Made by a program: the position numbers and the translations under genes | Shown: positions 7,563 through 17,042 of the stretch, piece after piece | Position numbering within the stretch: the stretch's first letter is position 1 | How the letters are laid out: each line of letters starts with the position of its first letter | Source of the DNA: Phytoactinopolyspora halotolerans | GTDB lineage: Bacteria; Actinomycetota; Actinomycetes; Jiangellales; Jiangellaceae | Direction of reading: 5' to 3' | Assembly (NCBI RefSeq): GCF_010550675.1 | Contig: NZ_JAAGOA010000008.1 | Span: 204,034-268,033 of the forward strand | DNA length: 64,000 nt | The notes under the pieces: model-generated | What the model was told of the DNA's origin: nothing | Database searches by the model: none | The model's input: the letters and a program-made list of their open reading frames with translations, nothing else

Positions 7563-9449
7563 GTGGTGACACGTGCGCCCGAGTCCTCCCCGCGAACGTG
7601 GGTCACCCGGCACGGCGGGTGGTCCGCTCTGGTGCCGATCTTCTGGCGGCTGTTACGCCGGCGGTTTCGCGGGCGGCGGGCGGTGGGCGTCGTCGCCGTT
7701 CTGCTGTTCACGGTGACCGCCGGGCAGGCCCTGGTCGGTGCGACCCAGATCGGCATCTCCAACGACGAACCGATCCACCAGCAGCGGATGGATCAATGGC
7801 TGGACACCGGGTGGTACCTGCCCCCGGAGTTCTTCGGCGACGACGGCTCGATCCGGCCGGATGTCGAGGCCGGCCGGCTGCACGCATACGGCGCCGCGTT
7901 CTCCGCCTTCGGCCACGTCGTCGCCGCGACGGCCGGCGTCGAGCAATGGGGCGATACCGACCACAGCGCGTCCGCGTATACCGCACGTGGCATCTCCGTG
8001 GCCGTGCTGGGCATCGCCGCGGCGCTGGCGGTCGGTTACACCCTGCGGGTGGTGACGGGGCGATGGCTGGTGGGCGCGTGGGCTGCGGCCGCCACGTTCG
8101 CGATGCCGCTGTGGACCGGCTACAGCATGTTCGCGGTCAAGGACGTGCCGGCGGCCGCGGGATGGACCTTCGTCACCGCAGGCCTCGTCGTCGCGCTCTA
8201 TCGGCCGGTGTCCGGCGGACCGGCCCCGGCAGAGACCGGCTCCCCGAGGTTCGGCAGCCGTCCGGTGGCGGTCGGGCTGCTCTGCTTCGCCGGTGTGTGG
8301 TTCTCCTTCGGCACCCGGACGGCGCTGTGGATTCCGCTGGCCGGCACCGTGTTCATCTTCGCCGTGCTCGTCGCGTGCAGCCCGGGACGGATCCGCACGG
8401 CGGTCAACGTGAAGGCCGCCGCCGCGGGACTGCTCGCCGGCGTCGTCGCGGTGACGGCGCTGCACTATCGCAACGCCGCGCACCCGGTGGAGTGGTTGTT
8501 CGCGTCGGTGCGCACCTCGGGCGACTTCGACTGGACCGGCTCGACGCTCACGGCGGGTCGGCTGGTCTCCGAGAAGCCACCCTGGTGGTACCTACCGGCG
8601 TGGACGGCGAGCTCGGTCCCGCTGCTGCTCGGCCTGCTGGCAGCGATCGGCACTGTGGTCACGATCGCACGCGTGACGCGCCGCCGCACATCGGGACGGC
8701 CCAGTCTCCTGCGGGAACGGCTGGGCCGCCCGGGTACCGGGATGGTGCTGTGGGTGGTGCAGGCGCTGGCGTTGCCGATCATGGCCACCGCGATGTCTAC
8801 GACGATGTACGCCGGCCTGCGCCAACACCTGTACATCCTTCCCGCGGCCGCGGCTCTGGCGGCGCTCGGCGCGCATGTCCTCATGCAGCGATACCACGAC
8901 GGATGGCAGCGCTCGGCTGTGTTGGTGCTGCTCGTCGCCGCCATCGCGGTGCCCGCGCTGGAGCAGACGCGGCTGTTCCCGTACAACTTCGTCTACAAGA
9001 ACCCCCTGGCCGGCCCGGTCGATGGCCGCTGGGAGGCGGACATGCACTGGGTCTCGGGACGAGAGGCGCTCGCTCGCGTGCCGGCCGGGCAGTCCGCCTG
9101 GTGCTACACCGAGGCGACCGTCGATATCTCCGGGGACCTGGTCGAGCCGACGGTCGAGCACTGTGCCGGTAACCCGAAGGTCGACGTGTTCCTGCCCGAG
9201 CAGGGTACGGCCGTGACCACCGAGCAGCCGCCTGACGACGGCCCCGGCATCCACGACACCACCCCGGACGGTTCCGGCGTGGTCGAGGCCGATACACCGC
9301 GTGACGTGTGGGTGATCGCCCGCAAATACCGGGGCAGCCCACCGGCCGGTGGTTGTATGGAGCACGACAACGTCACCCGGCCGCTGCGCGGCGAGGACGT
9401 GGTCATCTCCTACGTGCTCAGGTGTGACGCGTCCGTGTTCAACCGCTGA
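7563..9449 (+). CDS. Multi-pass membrane protein, GT-C glycosyltransferase-like
   Basis: Membrane protein of 628 residues with about ten hydrophobic segments. After the first helix there is an acidic motif (ISNDEPIHQQ) in the position where GT-C fold transferases such as ArnT/PMT carry their catalytic Asp/Glu. That suggests transfer of a sugar from a polyprenyl-phosphate donor outside the membrane. A hydrophilic C-terminal domain of about 150 residues follows the last helix. The GTG start at 7563 is 35 bases after the pyruvyl transferase stop; GTG at 7566 is equally possible. Acceptor and donor cannot be named, and the family assignment rests on topology and the acidic motif only. Confidence 0.6.
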   Translation: MVTRAPESSPRTWVTRHGGWSALVPIFWRLLRRRFRGRRAVGVVAVLLFTVTAGQALVGATQIGISNDEPIHQQRMDQWLDTGWYLPPEFFGDDGSIRPDVEAGRLHAYGAAFSAFGHVVAATAGVEQWGDTDHSASAYTARGISVAVLGIAAALAVGYTLRVVTGRWLVGAWAAAATFAMPLWTGYSMFAVKDVPAAAGWTFVTAGLVVALYRPVSGGPAPAETGSPRFGSRPVAVGLLCFAGVWFSFGTRTALWIPLAGTVFIFAVLVACSPGRIRTAVNVKAAAAGLLAGVVAVTALHYRNAAHPVEWLFASVRTSGDFDWTGSTLTAGRLVSEKPPWWYLPAWTASSVPLLLGLLAAIGTVVTIARVTRRRTSGRPSLLRERLGRPGTGMVLWVVQALALPIMATAMSTTMYAGLRQHLYILPAAAALAALGAHVLMQRYHDGWQRSAVLVLLVAAIAVPALEQTRLFPYNFVYKNPLAGPVDGRWEADMHWVSGREALARVPAGQSAWCYTEATVDISGDLVEPTVEHCAGNPKVDVFLPEQGTAVTTEQPPDDGPGIHDTTPDGSGVVEADTPRDVWVIARKYRGSPPAGGCMEHDNVTRPLRGEDVVISYVLRCDASVFNR

Positions 9450-9485
9450 CGATGTCCGTGTGGCCGGGCTTCCCTGTGGCCGGGC

Positions 9486-10094
9486 TCAGGTGGACCAGAG
9501 CTGGTAGCGCCCGCCGTTGCAGTTGATGGCGCGGATTCCGTACCGGTTGCTGTGATCCAGGCACTTGCGCGTCTTGGCGTTGATCAACCTGCCCGTGTCC
9601 GGGTAGACCGTGAAGTCCGAGTCGATCCACTCTTGGTACGTCCCTCCGTTGCACCGTATCGCACGGAGCCCGTACCGGTTACTGTGATCCAGACATTTCT
9701 TCGTCTGGTAGTTCTTCAGCACGACCCGGTTCGGGTTGGATGCTTTCAGCGGAATCCAGACCTGGTAGAGCCCGCTGTTGCAGCGGATCGCGCGCACGCC
9801 GTACCGGTTGCTGTGGTCCAGGCACTTGTTGGTCTGGACATTCCGGTAAATGTAGCCGTAGACGGCCTGGTTCGCGGTCTGCACCTTGACGCGTTCCATG
9901 CCGGATAGGTCGATGCCGGCCGTGTCCGCGGCAACGTCGGCAATGTCCCGGTTCACCGCGCCGGTCGGGTTCGGCGCAGCAGCACCCTCAGCCGATGCCT
10001 GTCCGGGCACGGCGACGACCGTCGCGGCCGTCATCGCGAGCAGCCCTGCCAGCGTGCCGAGACGTCGGCGGAGTGTCGTCCTACCAGTCTTCAT
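9486..10094 (-). CDS. Secreted ricin-type beta-trefoil (lectin-like) protein
   Basis: Exported protein of 202 residues. The N-terminus has positive charges, then a hydrophobic stretch (LGTLAGLLAMTAATVVA) and a likely signal peptidase site after GQASA. The mature part holds three repeats of 43-44 residues, each with KCLDHSNRYG, then RAI-CN and a terminal YQxW. Three such units with QxW motifs are the hallmark of ricin B-type beta-trefoil carbohydrate-binding modules. There is no catalytic domain, so it is probably a free lectin or a matrix-binding protein. Start ATG at 10094 with GAGGGAG upstream; a longer frame exists but would hide the signal peptide. It sits within a glycan synthesis region. 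Confidence 0.8.
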   Translation of the reverse strand: MKTGRTTLRRRLGTLAGLLAMTAATVVAVPGQASAEGAAAPNPTGAVNRDIADVAADTAGIDLSGMERVKVQTANQAVYGYIYRNVQTNKCLDHSNRYGVRAIRCNSGLYQVWIPLKASNPNRVVLKNYQTKKCLDHSNRYGLRAIRCNGGTYQEWIDSDFTVYPDTGRLINAKTRKCLDHSNRYGIRAINCNGGRYQLWST

Positions 10095-10228
10095 CGCGGT
10101 TCTCCCTCGTGCATTACGGCGATTGATGGACTCGACGCGCTGATCGGGCACCGAGCCGTCAGCGAGTCCATCAGTGTCCGCTTTCACGAGTCCTTCACCG
10201 GTCTGTCACGAACCACCGCTCCGGCCAG

Positions 10229-10299
10229 CGCTTCTTGAGCGCCAGTTGCGCAGATCGGCCCGCGATCGGACGTCATACGCAACCAGCACTCAAGAAGCG
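10229..10299 (-). terminator. Long hairpin at the 3' end of the GT39/GT2 operon
   Basis: Two 22-base arms (10229-10250 and 10278-10299) with a 27-base loop. The three imperfect positions are all G-U pairs if the minus strand is transcribed, but C-A mismatches on the plus strand. This points to a minus-strand RNA structure beginning 14 bases past the stop of the GT39 gene. No U-run follows, so a protective 3' structure is as likely as a terminator. Confidence 0.5.
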
Positions 10300-10312
10300 C
10301 GGCACGAAAAGC

Positions 10313-12052
10313 TCAGTACGAACTCGCGCCCGGATGGATGTCGTAGACGATGAAGCCACGCCCGGCCCGGTCCAGCTGCGGATGGTGGACGTCGTAATCC
10401 GCTTCGAGCTGCTCGAGCGCGTTCGGGAAGTCGCCGGTCACCAGGTGCGGGAACAGGACGATGAGTCGGTCGTAACCGGCGATCAGGTCCTCGTCGTCGC
10501 GCAGCACCGGATGCGTCCCGTCGCCGCCGCGCTCGTCGTCGATCGCGAGCACGTCATGGACGCGGACGTCGTCGCTGTACCGCTCGAAATAGAAATTCGC
10601 CATGGAACCACGCCGATGCGACGCTTCCAGCACGATGTAGTCGTTCTCCTCGTCGTCCCGGATCACGTCGACGATCCGCTTCACGTTTCCCCGCCAGTCG
10701 GCCTTGGGCTCGGTGGCGGCGGCGTGCGTGCCCGGGATGACGAACGCCAGGATCGCGAGGATCAACGCTGCCGTGGTCACACCGGACGGTAGCTCGCCGC
10801 CCCGGACGCGGCGCCACGCCGCTGCGGCCAGCCGTCCGGCTTCGTCCACTGTCAACACCAGCAGCGGCGCCAACGGCACCACGCAGTACAGGAAGTAGCG
10901 CATGTTGTAGCGCTCCACGCCGGCCAGCGAGAACACCGTATAGACGAGCACCAGCGGCAGCACCAGCCAGGCCACCAGGTAGACGACGGCCCACGCGCGC
11001 CGCCGGGCATCGGTCAGCGCGCCCCGCCGCGCGATGCCGGCCAGGGCCCGGACCAGCACCAGGGCGACGCAGGCCAGGCTGAGCCACCACACCGGCCGCG
11101 GTGCGTCGATGTTGGGCGTGACGACCTGGTCGACCAGGAGGTCGTCGACCCCCTGCACCCGGTCGTCGACCGCGTAGTCCTCGCTGCGGCGGTTGAAGTC
11201 GTCGAGCAGTACCCGTCCCCATACGGCCGCGGCGATGACGCCCTGCAGGACGTAACCGCCCACCAGCACCGCTCCGCTGCGCAGCCGTTCGCCTCGATCG
11301 GAGTCGACCAGCACGAACGCCATCGCGACGACCGCTTGCGCGGCCCAGAAGAAGAGGTTGTAGTAGTGCGTCAGCAGCAACGCCACATTGGTCAGGGTGA
11401 ACAGCGCTGAGTTCACCGACCACACCCGCCAGGACCGGCCCCAGCCGGATGCGTCGGCCCGGTGCCCCGTTCGCACGGTGCGGAACAGCAGGTAGGACGA
11501 GAGCGTGGCCAGCAGAACCGTCTGCGCGTAGGAGCGGGTCTCGAGGGCGTAGTACAGCGGAAGGTACATCAACGCGAACGTGACGGCCGAGGCCAGTGCC
11601 ATACGCCGGGAGAAGATGTCCCGCAGCATCAGATAGAGGACGAGCGTGGCCAGGGTGACGTAGAGGTTGGACAGCGAACGGGTCGCGACCTCGGAATCGG
11701 AGAACAGCTCCATCCAGTGGTAGAGCACGAACTGGTACAGCGGAGGGTGCACCGAGTTCTCGGCCAGGTTCTGTATCGCCGCGACCGCGCCGTCGTTCCA
11801 GCGTCCGTAGACCGCCACCGAATACAACTCGTCCACCCAGTACGAGTTTCGGTCCGCCAGCAGCCAGCGCCCGACGAACGACGCGACCAGCAGCGTCACC
11901 AGCAACGCCTCGTCGTGCAGCCATGCCCGGGCCCGCCGCCCGACACCCCCGATGCGGGTTCGCCGCGCCGCTGCCGCCGCCGCTGCCGGCGCTGGAGCCG
12001 CGTCCGCTGACGCGGACCCCGTGCGAGAGGTCCGCATGCTGGTCGCCGTCAC
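10313..12052 (-). CDS. GT39/ArnT-like membrane glycosyltransferase
   Basis: Polytopic membrane protein of 579 residues with the GT-C signature. After the first helix there is the acidic motif NSYWVDELYS (Asp-Glu pair as catalytic base), followed by NSVHPPLYQFVLYHW and about ten helices, then a soluble C-terminal domain. It is expected to move a sugar from a polyprenyl-phosphate donor onto a glycan or protein outside the membrane. The upstream GT2 gene of the DPM1 type would make such a donor, and the two overlap by four bases (GTGA), so they are translationally coupled. The start is GTG at 12052; ATG at 12037 is an alternative. An alanine-rich N-terminal tail precedes helix 1. Confidence 0.8.
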   Translation of the reverse strand: MTATSMRTSRTGSASADAAPAPAAAAAAARRTRIGGVGRRARAWLHDEALLVTLLVASFVGRWLLADRNSYWVDELYSVAVYGRWNDGAVAAIQNLAENSVHPPLYQFVLYHWMELFSDSEVATRSLSNLYVTLATLVLYLMLRDIFSRRMALASAVTFALMYLPLYYALETRSYAQTVLLATLSSYLLFRTVRTGHRADASGWGRSWRVWSVNSALFTLTNVALLLTHYYNLFFWAAQAVVAMAFVLVDSDRGERLRSGAVLVGGYVLQGVIAAAVWGRVLLDDFNRRSEDYAVDDRVQGVDDLLVDQVVTPNIDAPRPVWWLSLACVALVLVRALAGIARRGALTDARRRAWAVVYLVAWLVLPLVLVYTVFSLAGVERYNMRYFLYCVVPLAPLLVLTVDEAGRLAAAAWRRVRGGELPSGVTTAALILAILAFVIPGTHAAATEPKADWRGNVKRIVDVIRDDEENDYIVLEASHRRGSMANFYFERYSDDVRVHDVLAIDDERGGDGTHPVLRDDEDLIAGYDRLIVLFPHLVTGDFPNALEQLEADYDVHHPQLDRAGRGFIVYDIHPGASSY

Positions 12053-13206
12053 GACACCGCCGGAGCGGTCCCATCCGGCTCTGCGCCGGACGGAGTGGTG
12101 AGTGTCGATGCGTGCACGCCGTCGGTAGCGGGAGCGTCCTCGCTGGGCTGACCGGCACCGTCAGGCTGAGAGCCGGCCGGTGGATCCGCCACTTCGGCGA
12201 CGTACCGGAGCGGATCTTCCCGGGACACCTCACGGTTGGTGATCATCTCCGCCAGCAGGCCGAGACTGATCAGCTGCATCGCCAGCAGCATCAGCAGGAC
12301 CCCGAGAATCAGCAGCGGCCGGTCACCGATGGCCTGATCGGTGAAGAGCCAGAGCGCGCTGAGATAGGCCAGGATGCCGAACCCGGCGAGTCCCATGACC
12401 ACGCCGACGCCTCCGAACAGATGCGCCGGCCGGTGTGTGTAGCGGGTGAGGCTCAGAATGGTCAGCAGGTCCAAGCCGCCTCTGGCGTACCGCTCGAAGC
12501 CGAACTTGGAGTGCCCGTGCTGCCGCGGACGGTGGTTCACGGGTTGCTCGACCACCCGGAACCCCTGCGCGTGGCTGATCGCGGCGAAATACCGGTGCAT
12601 CTCGCCGTATAGCGGGGTCCTGGCGAACACCTCCCGCCGGGCCACCTTGAGCCCACAGTTGTGGTCGTGCAGCTTGAGGCCGGTCACCATGCCGGTGACC
12701 CGGTTGAAGACCTTGGACGGCAGCCGCTTTCCGAGCGGATCGCGCCGGTTGGCCTTGTGCCCGGCCACCAGATCCACCGGGCCGGCGAGCCGTGCGATCA
12801 TCCCGGGGATCTCCGCCGGGTCGTCCTGCAGGTCCCCGTCGAGGGTGACGATCACGCGCCCGGTGGAGGCCGCGAACCCGGCGGCGAGCGCGGAGGACTT
12901 GCCGAAGTTGCGCCGCAGTCGCAGCCCACGGATCCGCGAGTCACGGGTGCTCAGCCGCAGTATCTCCTCCCAGGAGCCGTCCGAGCTGCCGTCGTCGACG
13001 AAGATGACCTCCCACGCCTCGCCCGCGACATCATCCGCCGGTCGCGCATCGAGTGTCCTCGCGATCTCGTCGGTGAGCTGCTCCAACGACGCGACTTCGT
13101 CCTTGACCGGCACCAGAACCGAGATGTCGACGGGTGCAGCAAGCTCGGCGGTGGCACGGTCCACGGTGATATCCGTACGTGTCTCGGCGGAGTTGGTCGG
13201 TGCCAT
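12049..13206 (-). CDS. GT2 glycosyltransferase, polyprenyl-phosphate hexosyltransferase type (DPM1/GtrB-like)
   Basis: Builds polyprenyl-phosphate sugar from a nucleotide sugar; 385 residues, membrane-attached. The N-terminal GT-A domain shows ISVLVPVKDE, VIFVDDGSSDGSW, the nucleotide/metal motif TLDGDLQDDP and the HNCGLK segment typical of GtrB/DPM1 proteins. Two C-terminal hydrophobic helices (about residues 235-260 and 275-300) are followed by a proline-rich tail. Start ATG at 13206 with GAGGA upstream. First gene of a two-gene operon with the GT39-like transferase, which would use its product. Donor sugar unknown. Confidence 0.85.
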   Translation of the reverse strand: MAPTNSAETRTDITVDRATAELAAPVDISVLVPVKDEVASLEQLTDEIARTLDARPADDVAGEAWEVIFVDDGSSDGSWEEILRLSTRDSRIRGLRLRRNFGKSSALAAGFAASTGRVIVTLDGDLQDDPAEIPGMIARLAGPVDLVAGHKANRRDPLGKRLPSKVFNRVTGMVTGLKLHDHNCGLKVARREVFARTPLYGEMHRYFAAISHAQGFRVVEQPVNHRPRQHGHSKFGFERYARGGLDLLTILSLTRYTHRPAHLFGGVGVVMGLAGFGILAYLSALWLFTDQAIGDRPLLILGVLLMLLAMQLISLGLLAEMITNREVSREDPLRYVAEVADPPAGSQPDGAGQPSEDAPATDGVHASTLTTPSGAEPDGTAPAVS

Positions 13207-13442
13207 ACAGAGTCCTCATTCGCTTCGCAGGCTACGTACCCTCGTGCGGCCGGCCACCGACAGCCTAACGGTCCGGCGTGCCCACCTCAGCGGCAGGCCG
13301 CAACCGGTCTCACCCGCGGGCGCGGGCGACGGCATCGGCGGCGGTTGCCGTTCTAAGCAGGCAGCATGACGGTTCGGTGTACGCCGCGCAAGAGGCGGTC
13401 GACACTTCGGGATACACATTCGGCGTGCGCCACAATGGGCCC

Positions 13443-15728
13443 GTGCACTCTCCCGCCCAGCATCCGGAGCCACAGCCGGAGCCTCAGCCGGAGGACGCCA
13501 CCGGCGCCCGACGGCCGGCCGAACGTGGCGCCCAGCTGGACGCGGTGCTGGAGCGGATCACCTACGCCAACGAGGAGACCGGCTACACGGTGGCCCGGGT
13601 CTCCACCGAACGCGGCGGAGACAACCTGCTGACCGTGGTCGGCGCGCTGCTCGGCGCGCAACCCGGCGAGTCGTTGCGATTGACCGGACGGTGGACGTCG
13701 CATCCCCAGTACGGCAAGCAGTTCGAGGTGTGGAACTACACCACCGTGCTGCCCGCCACCGTCCAGGGCATCCAGCGTTACCTGGGATCCGGCCTGATCA
13801 AGGGCATCGGCCCGGTCATGGCCGAGCGGATCGTCGACCAGTTCGGGGTCGAGACGCTGGACATCATCGAGAAGACGCCGGAACGTCTAGTGGAGGTCGA
13901 CGGCCTCGGCCCGAAACGCACCACACTGATCACCGCTGCCTGGGAGGAGCAGCGCGCGATCAAAGAGGTCATGGTGTTCCTGCAGAGCGTCGGCGTGACC
14001 ACGTCGATCTCGGTCAAGATCTACCGGCAGTACGGCGACGCCGCGATCTCCGTGGTGCGCGAGGACCCGTACCGGCTCGCCGCCGACGTGTGGGGCATCG
14101 GCTTCAAGACCGCCGACACCATCGCGCAGGCGGTCGGCATCCCGCACGACGCGCCGCAGCGGCTACGCGCCGGTCTGCAATACACGCTGAGCGAAGCCGC
14201 CGACGACGGCCACTGCTACCTGCCCGAGGACAAGTTGATCCAGGGTGCGGAGAAGATCCTCGGCGTACCGGCCGAGCCGATCGCGGCGGCGCTGGGCGAG
14301 CTCGTCGCCGAGGAAGGCGTCGTGCGCGAGACACTGCCGGATCCGGTCCTGGGCGAGGTGTCCGCGGTCTATCTGGTGCCGTTCCATCGAGCCGAGCAGT
14401 CCCTCGCCGACGGGTTGCGGACGCTGCTGAACGCGGGTGTGGACCGGCTCGCCGCGTTCAGCGGCGTCGACTGGTCGAAGGCGTTCGATTGGCTGCACCG
14501 CCGCACCGGCGTCGAGCTGGCGCCCGAACAGGCGGACGCGGTCACGCTTGCCCTGACCGAGAAGGTCGCCGTGCTCACGGGCGGTCCCGGGTGCGGGAAA
14601 AGCTTCACCGTGCGCTCGATCGTCGAGCTGGCCCGGGCGAAGCGCGCCAAGATCACCTTGGTGGCGCCGACCGGACGAGCGGCGAAGCGGCTCTCCGAAC
14701 TGACCGGCCACGAGGCGGCGACCATCCACCGGCTGCTCCAACTGCGCCCTGGCGGCGAGGCCGCGTTCGACCGGGACAACCCGATCGACGCGGACCTCAT
14801 CGTCGTCGACGAGACCTCGATGGTGGACACCATCTTGGCGAACCGGCTGATCAAGGCGGTCGCGCCGGGGACACACCTGCTACTCGTCGGCGACGTCGAT
14901 CAGTTGCCCAGCGTCGGCGCTGGGGAAGTACTGCGGGACATCCTCGCCGCCGAGTCGATCCCGAGGGTGCGCCTGACCCAGATCTTCCGCCAGGCCAAGG
15001 AGTCCGGCGTCATCACCAATGCGCACCGGATCAACGCCGGAGAACGCCCCGAGCTCAGCGGATATGACGACTTCTTCTGGTTCGGCTGCGAGGACACCGA
15101 GGAGGCGGCGAAGCTTCTTGTCGACGTGGTCACGCGCCGGATCCCGCGGAAGTTCGGCCTTGACCCGCGCCGCGACGTCCAAGTGCTGGCGCCGATGCAC
15201 CGCGGCCCGGCCGGCGCCGGCAACCTCAACGAGCAACTGCAGCAGGAACTCACGCCGGCCCGGGACGGAGCCCCCGAGCGACGACACGGTGGACGCGTGT
15301 TCCGGGTCGGCGACAAGGTCACCCAGATCCGCAACAACTACGACAAGGGCACCGCAGGCGTCTTCAACGGCACCGTCGGCGTGGTCACCGCGATCTCACT
15401 CGAGCAGCAGACACTCACTGTGCTGACGGACGAGGACGAGAGCGTCGACTATGACTTCGCCGAGCTCGACGAGCTGCAGCACGCCTACGCGATGACGATC
15501 CACCGCTCCCAGGGCAGCGAGTATCCGGCCGTGGTAATCCCGCTGACCACCAGCGCCTGGGTGATGTTGCAGCGCAACCTGCTCTATACCGCCGTCACCC
15601 GGGCGTCCAAGCTGGTGGTCCTGGTCGGTTCGCGGCGTGCGCTGGCCGTGGCCGTCCGCACGGTCAGCGCCGGACGTCGCCACACCGGCCTGACGCACCG
15701 CCTCCAGCTGGGGATGCCTCGTCCGTGA
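13443..15728 (+). CDS. recD2: RecD2-like SF1 DNA helicase
   Basis: 5'-3' DNA helicase of 761 residues, the usual length of RecD2 (the form that acts without RecBC). The N-terminal OB-like and helix-hairpin-helix part includes GLIKGIGPVMAERIVDQFG and GLGPKRTTLI. The helicase core has Walker A GGPGCGKSF at about residue 380, LIVVDETSMVD (motif II) and the C-terminal UvrD_C_2 segment YAMTIHRSQGSEYPAVVIP. The GTG start at 13443 is preferred because the homologous region (QLDAVLERITY) begins shortly after and upstream sequence has no family resemblance. A CACAAT hexamer ends six bases before the GTG and no clear ribosome site exists, so the mRNA may be leaderless. Monocistronic. Confidence 0.9.
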   Translation: MHSPAQHPEPQPEPQPEDATGARRPAERGAQLDAVLERITYANEETGYTVARVSTERGGDNLLTVVGALLGAQPGESLRLTGRWTSHPQYGKQFEVWNYTTVLPATVQGIQRYLGSGLIKGIGPVMAERIVDQFGVETLDIIEKTPERLVEVDGLGPKRTTLITAAWEEQRAIKEVMVFLQSVGVTTSISVKIYRQYGDAAISVVREDPYRLAADVWGIGFKTADTIAQAVGIPHDAPQRLRAGLQYTLSEAADDGHCYLPEDKLIQGAEKILGVPAEPIAAALGELVAEEGVVRETLPDPVLGEVSAVYLVPFHRAEQSLADGLRTLLNAGVDRLAAFSGVDWSKAFDWLHRRTGVELAPEQADAVTLALTEKVAVLTGGPGCGKSFTVRSIVELARAKRAKITLVAPTGRAAKRLSELTGHEAATIHRLLQLRPGGEAAFDRDNPIDADLIVVDETSMVDTILANRLIKAVAPGTHLLLVGDVDQLPSVGAGEVLRDILAAESIPRVRLTQIFRQAKESGVITNAHRINAGERPELSGYDDFFWFGCEDTEEAAKLLVDVVTRRIPRKFGLDPRRDVQVLAPMHRGPAGAGNLNEQLQQELTPARDGAPERRHGGRVFRVGDKVTQIRNNYDKGTAGVFNGTVGVVTAISLEQQTLTVLTDEDESVDYDFAELDELQHAYAMTIHRSQGSEYPAVVIPLTTSAWVMLQRNLLYTAVTRASKLVVLVGSRRALAVAVRTVSAGRRHTGLTHRLQLGMPRP

Positions 15729-15738
15729 CGCCGGGTCG

Positions 15739-17010
15739 TCACCATCTGGGACAGATGTACTCGTAGTCGGGCCGGAGACGTCGCATGTAGCCGGTGTCGT
15801 CGCGGGTGCGGATCTCGGTGGCGAGATATGTCTCGTGCATGCGGGCAAGACGGTCGGCATCCAGTTCGACGCCCAGGCCCGGCCGGTCGCACACGGCGAT
15901 GGCTCCGCCCCGGATGGTCAGGTGAGCAGTGTCGACGACGTCGTCGTCCTCCCGCTTCCACGGCCAGTGCGTATCGAGGGCGTAGTCGATGTTCTGGACG
16001 GCCGCGCCGAGGTGTACCATGCCCGCCAGGCTGATGCCGAGATGGCTGTTCGAGTGCATCGACACGCCGATGCCGAACACCCGGCACAACGACGCCAAGT
16101 GCATCGACGCCAGGAACCCGCCCCAATAGTGCTGGTCGGCGAGGATGATCTGCACCGCTGCCTGCCGGATCGCCTCCGGGATGTGCCCGTTCTCCACCAC
16201 GCACATGTTCGTCGCCAGCGGCACCGAGGTCTGCGCGGCGACCTGCGCCATGGCGCCGGTACCAGGGACGGGGTCCTCGAGGTACTCCAGAACCGGCCCG
16301 AGACGCCGCGCGATACGGGTGCCGGTCTCCACCGTCCACGCGCCGTTCGGATCGATGCGCAGCGGGTGGTCGGGGAACGCCGCGTGCAGCGCCTCCACAG
16401 CGGCCGCCTCGTCGTCGGGTGGGAAGACGCCACCCTTCAGCTTGAGCGACCGGAACCCGTACATCTCGACCATCCGCCGCGCCTGCGCCACGATCTCGTC
16501 CGGCTTGAGGGCCGCTCCCCACGCGTCCGGCTCGGCGCCGGGATGGGCGGCCCACTTGTAGAACAGGTAGGCGCTGAAGTCCACGGTGTCCCGGTGCTTT
16601 CCGCCGAGCAGTGCCCAGACGGGTTCCCCGATGATCTTTCCTTGCAGGTCATAGAACGCGGAGTCGAAGGGCGCCACCACGGAACCGAGCATCTTGCCCG
16701 TCAGGGCCGTCCCGGTCGGATCGGCATGTGCGGCCGCGTTCCGTCCGGCGAGCGCGTCGCCGATCACGGCCCAAAGCCGCCCCACGTCGTACGGAGATGC
16801 CCCGACAACCGCCTCCGCTGCGCGCTCGAGCATGCTCAGGTGGGCCGCATCGCCGTACGTCTCGCCCAGCCCCACCAGCCCCGAGCTCGTGTGGACCTGG
16901 ACGACGGCACGCAGCGCACACGGCTCATGCACCCCGACCGAGTTGAGCAACGGCGGGTCGGCGAAGGCCACCGGGGTGATCTCCACCCGTTCGACAGTGT
17001 GCGAGCGCAT
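15739..17010 (-). CDS. gudD: Glucarate dehydratase-like enolase superfamily enzyme
   Basis: Dehydrates D-glucarate (or galactarate/idarate) to 5-keto-4-deoxy-D-glucarate. The mandelate racemase fold is shown by the KxK catalytic lysine motif LKLKGGVFPPDDE and by metal-ligand stretches RIDPNG, EYLEDP and ATNMCVV (Asn as the third ligand, characteristic of glucarate dehydratases). The general-base region SMHSNSHLG follows. About 423 residues, the normal length. ATG at 17010 fits the family N-terminus; an ATG at 17046 that overlaps the upstream permease stop by four bases is an alternative and would couple translation. Last gene of the transporter operon. Its product is the substrate of the kdgD gene at 21456. 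Confidence 0.88.
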   Translation of the reverse strand: MRSHTVERVEITPVAFADPPLLNSVGVHEPCALRAVVQVHTSSGLVGLGETYGDAAHLSMLERAAEAVVGASPYDVGRLWAVIGDALAGRNAAAHADPTGTALTGKMLGSVVAPFDSAFYDLQGKIIGEPVWALLGGKHRDTVDFSAYLFYKWAAHPGAEPDAWGAALKPDEIVAQARRMVEMYGFRSLKLKGGVFPPDDEAAAVEALHAAFPDHPLRIDPNGAWTVETGTRIARRLGPVLEYLEDPVPGTGAMAQVAAQTSVPLATNMCVVENGHIPEAIRQAAVQIILADQHYWGGFLASMHLASLCRVFGIGVSMHSNSHLGISLAGMVHLGAAVQNIDYALDTHWPWKREDDDVVDTAHLTIRGGAIAVCDRPGLGVELDADRLARMHETYLATEIRTRDDTGYMRRLRPDYEYICPRW

Positions 17011-17042
17011 GGTTCGGTCCAACCTCTCTGGTGCGTGTCCGT

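Noticed and set aside
3760..13206. A complete capsule or teichoic acid biosynthesis cluster
   Set aside because: No polymerase, Wzx/Wzy, initiating transferase or nucleotide-sugar synthesis genes are present; only a partial set of glycan genes can be supported.
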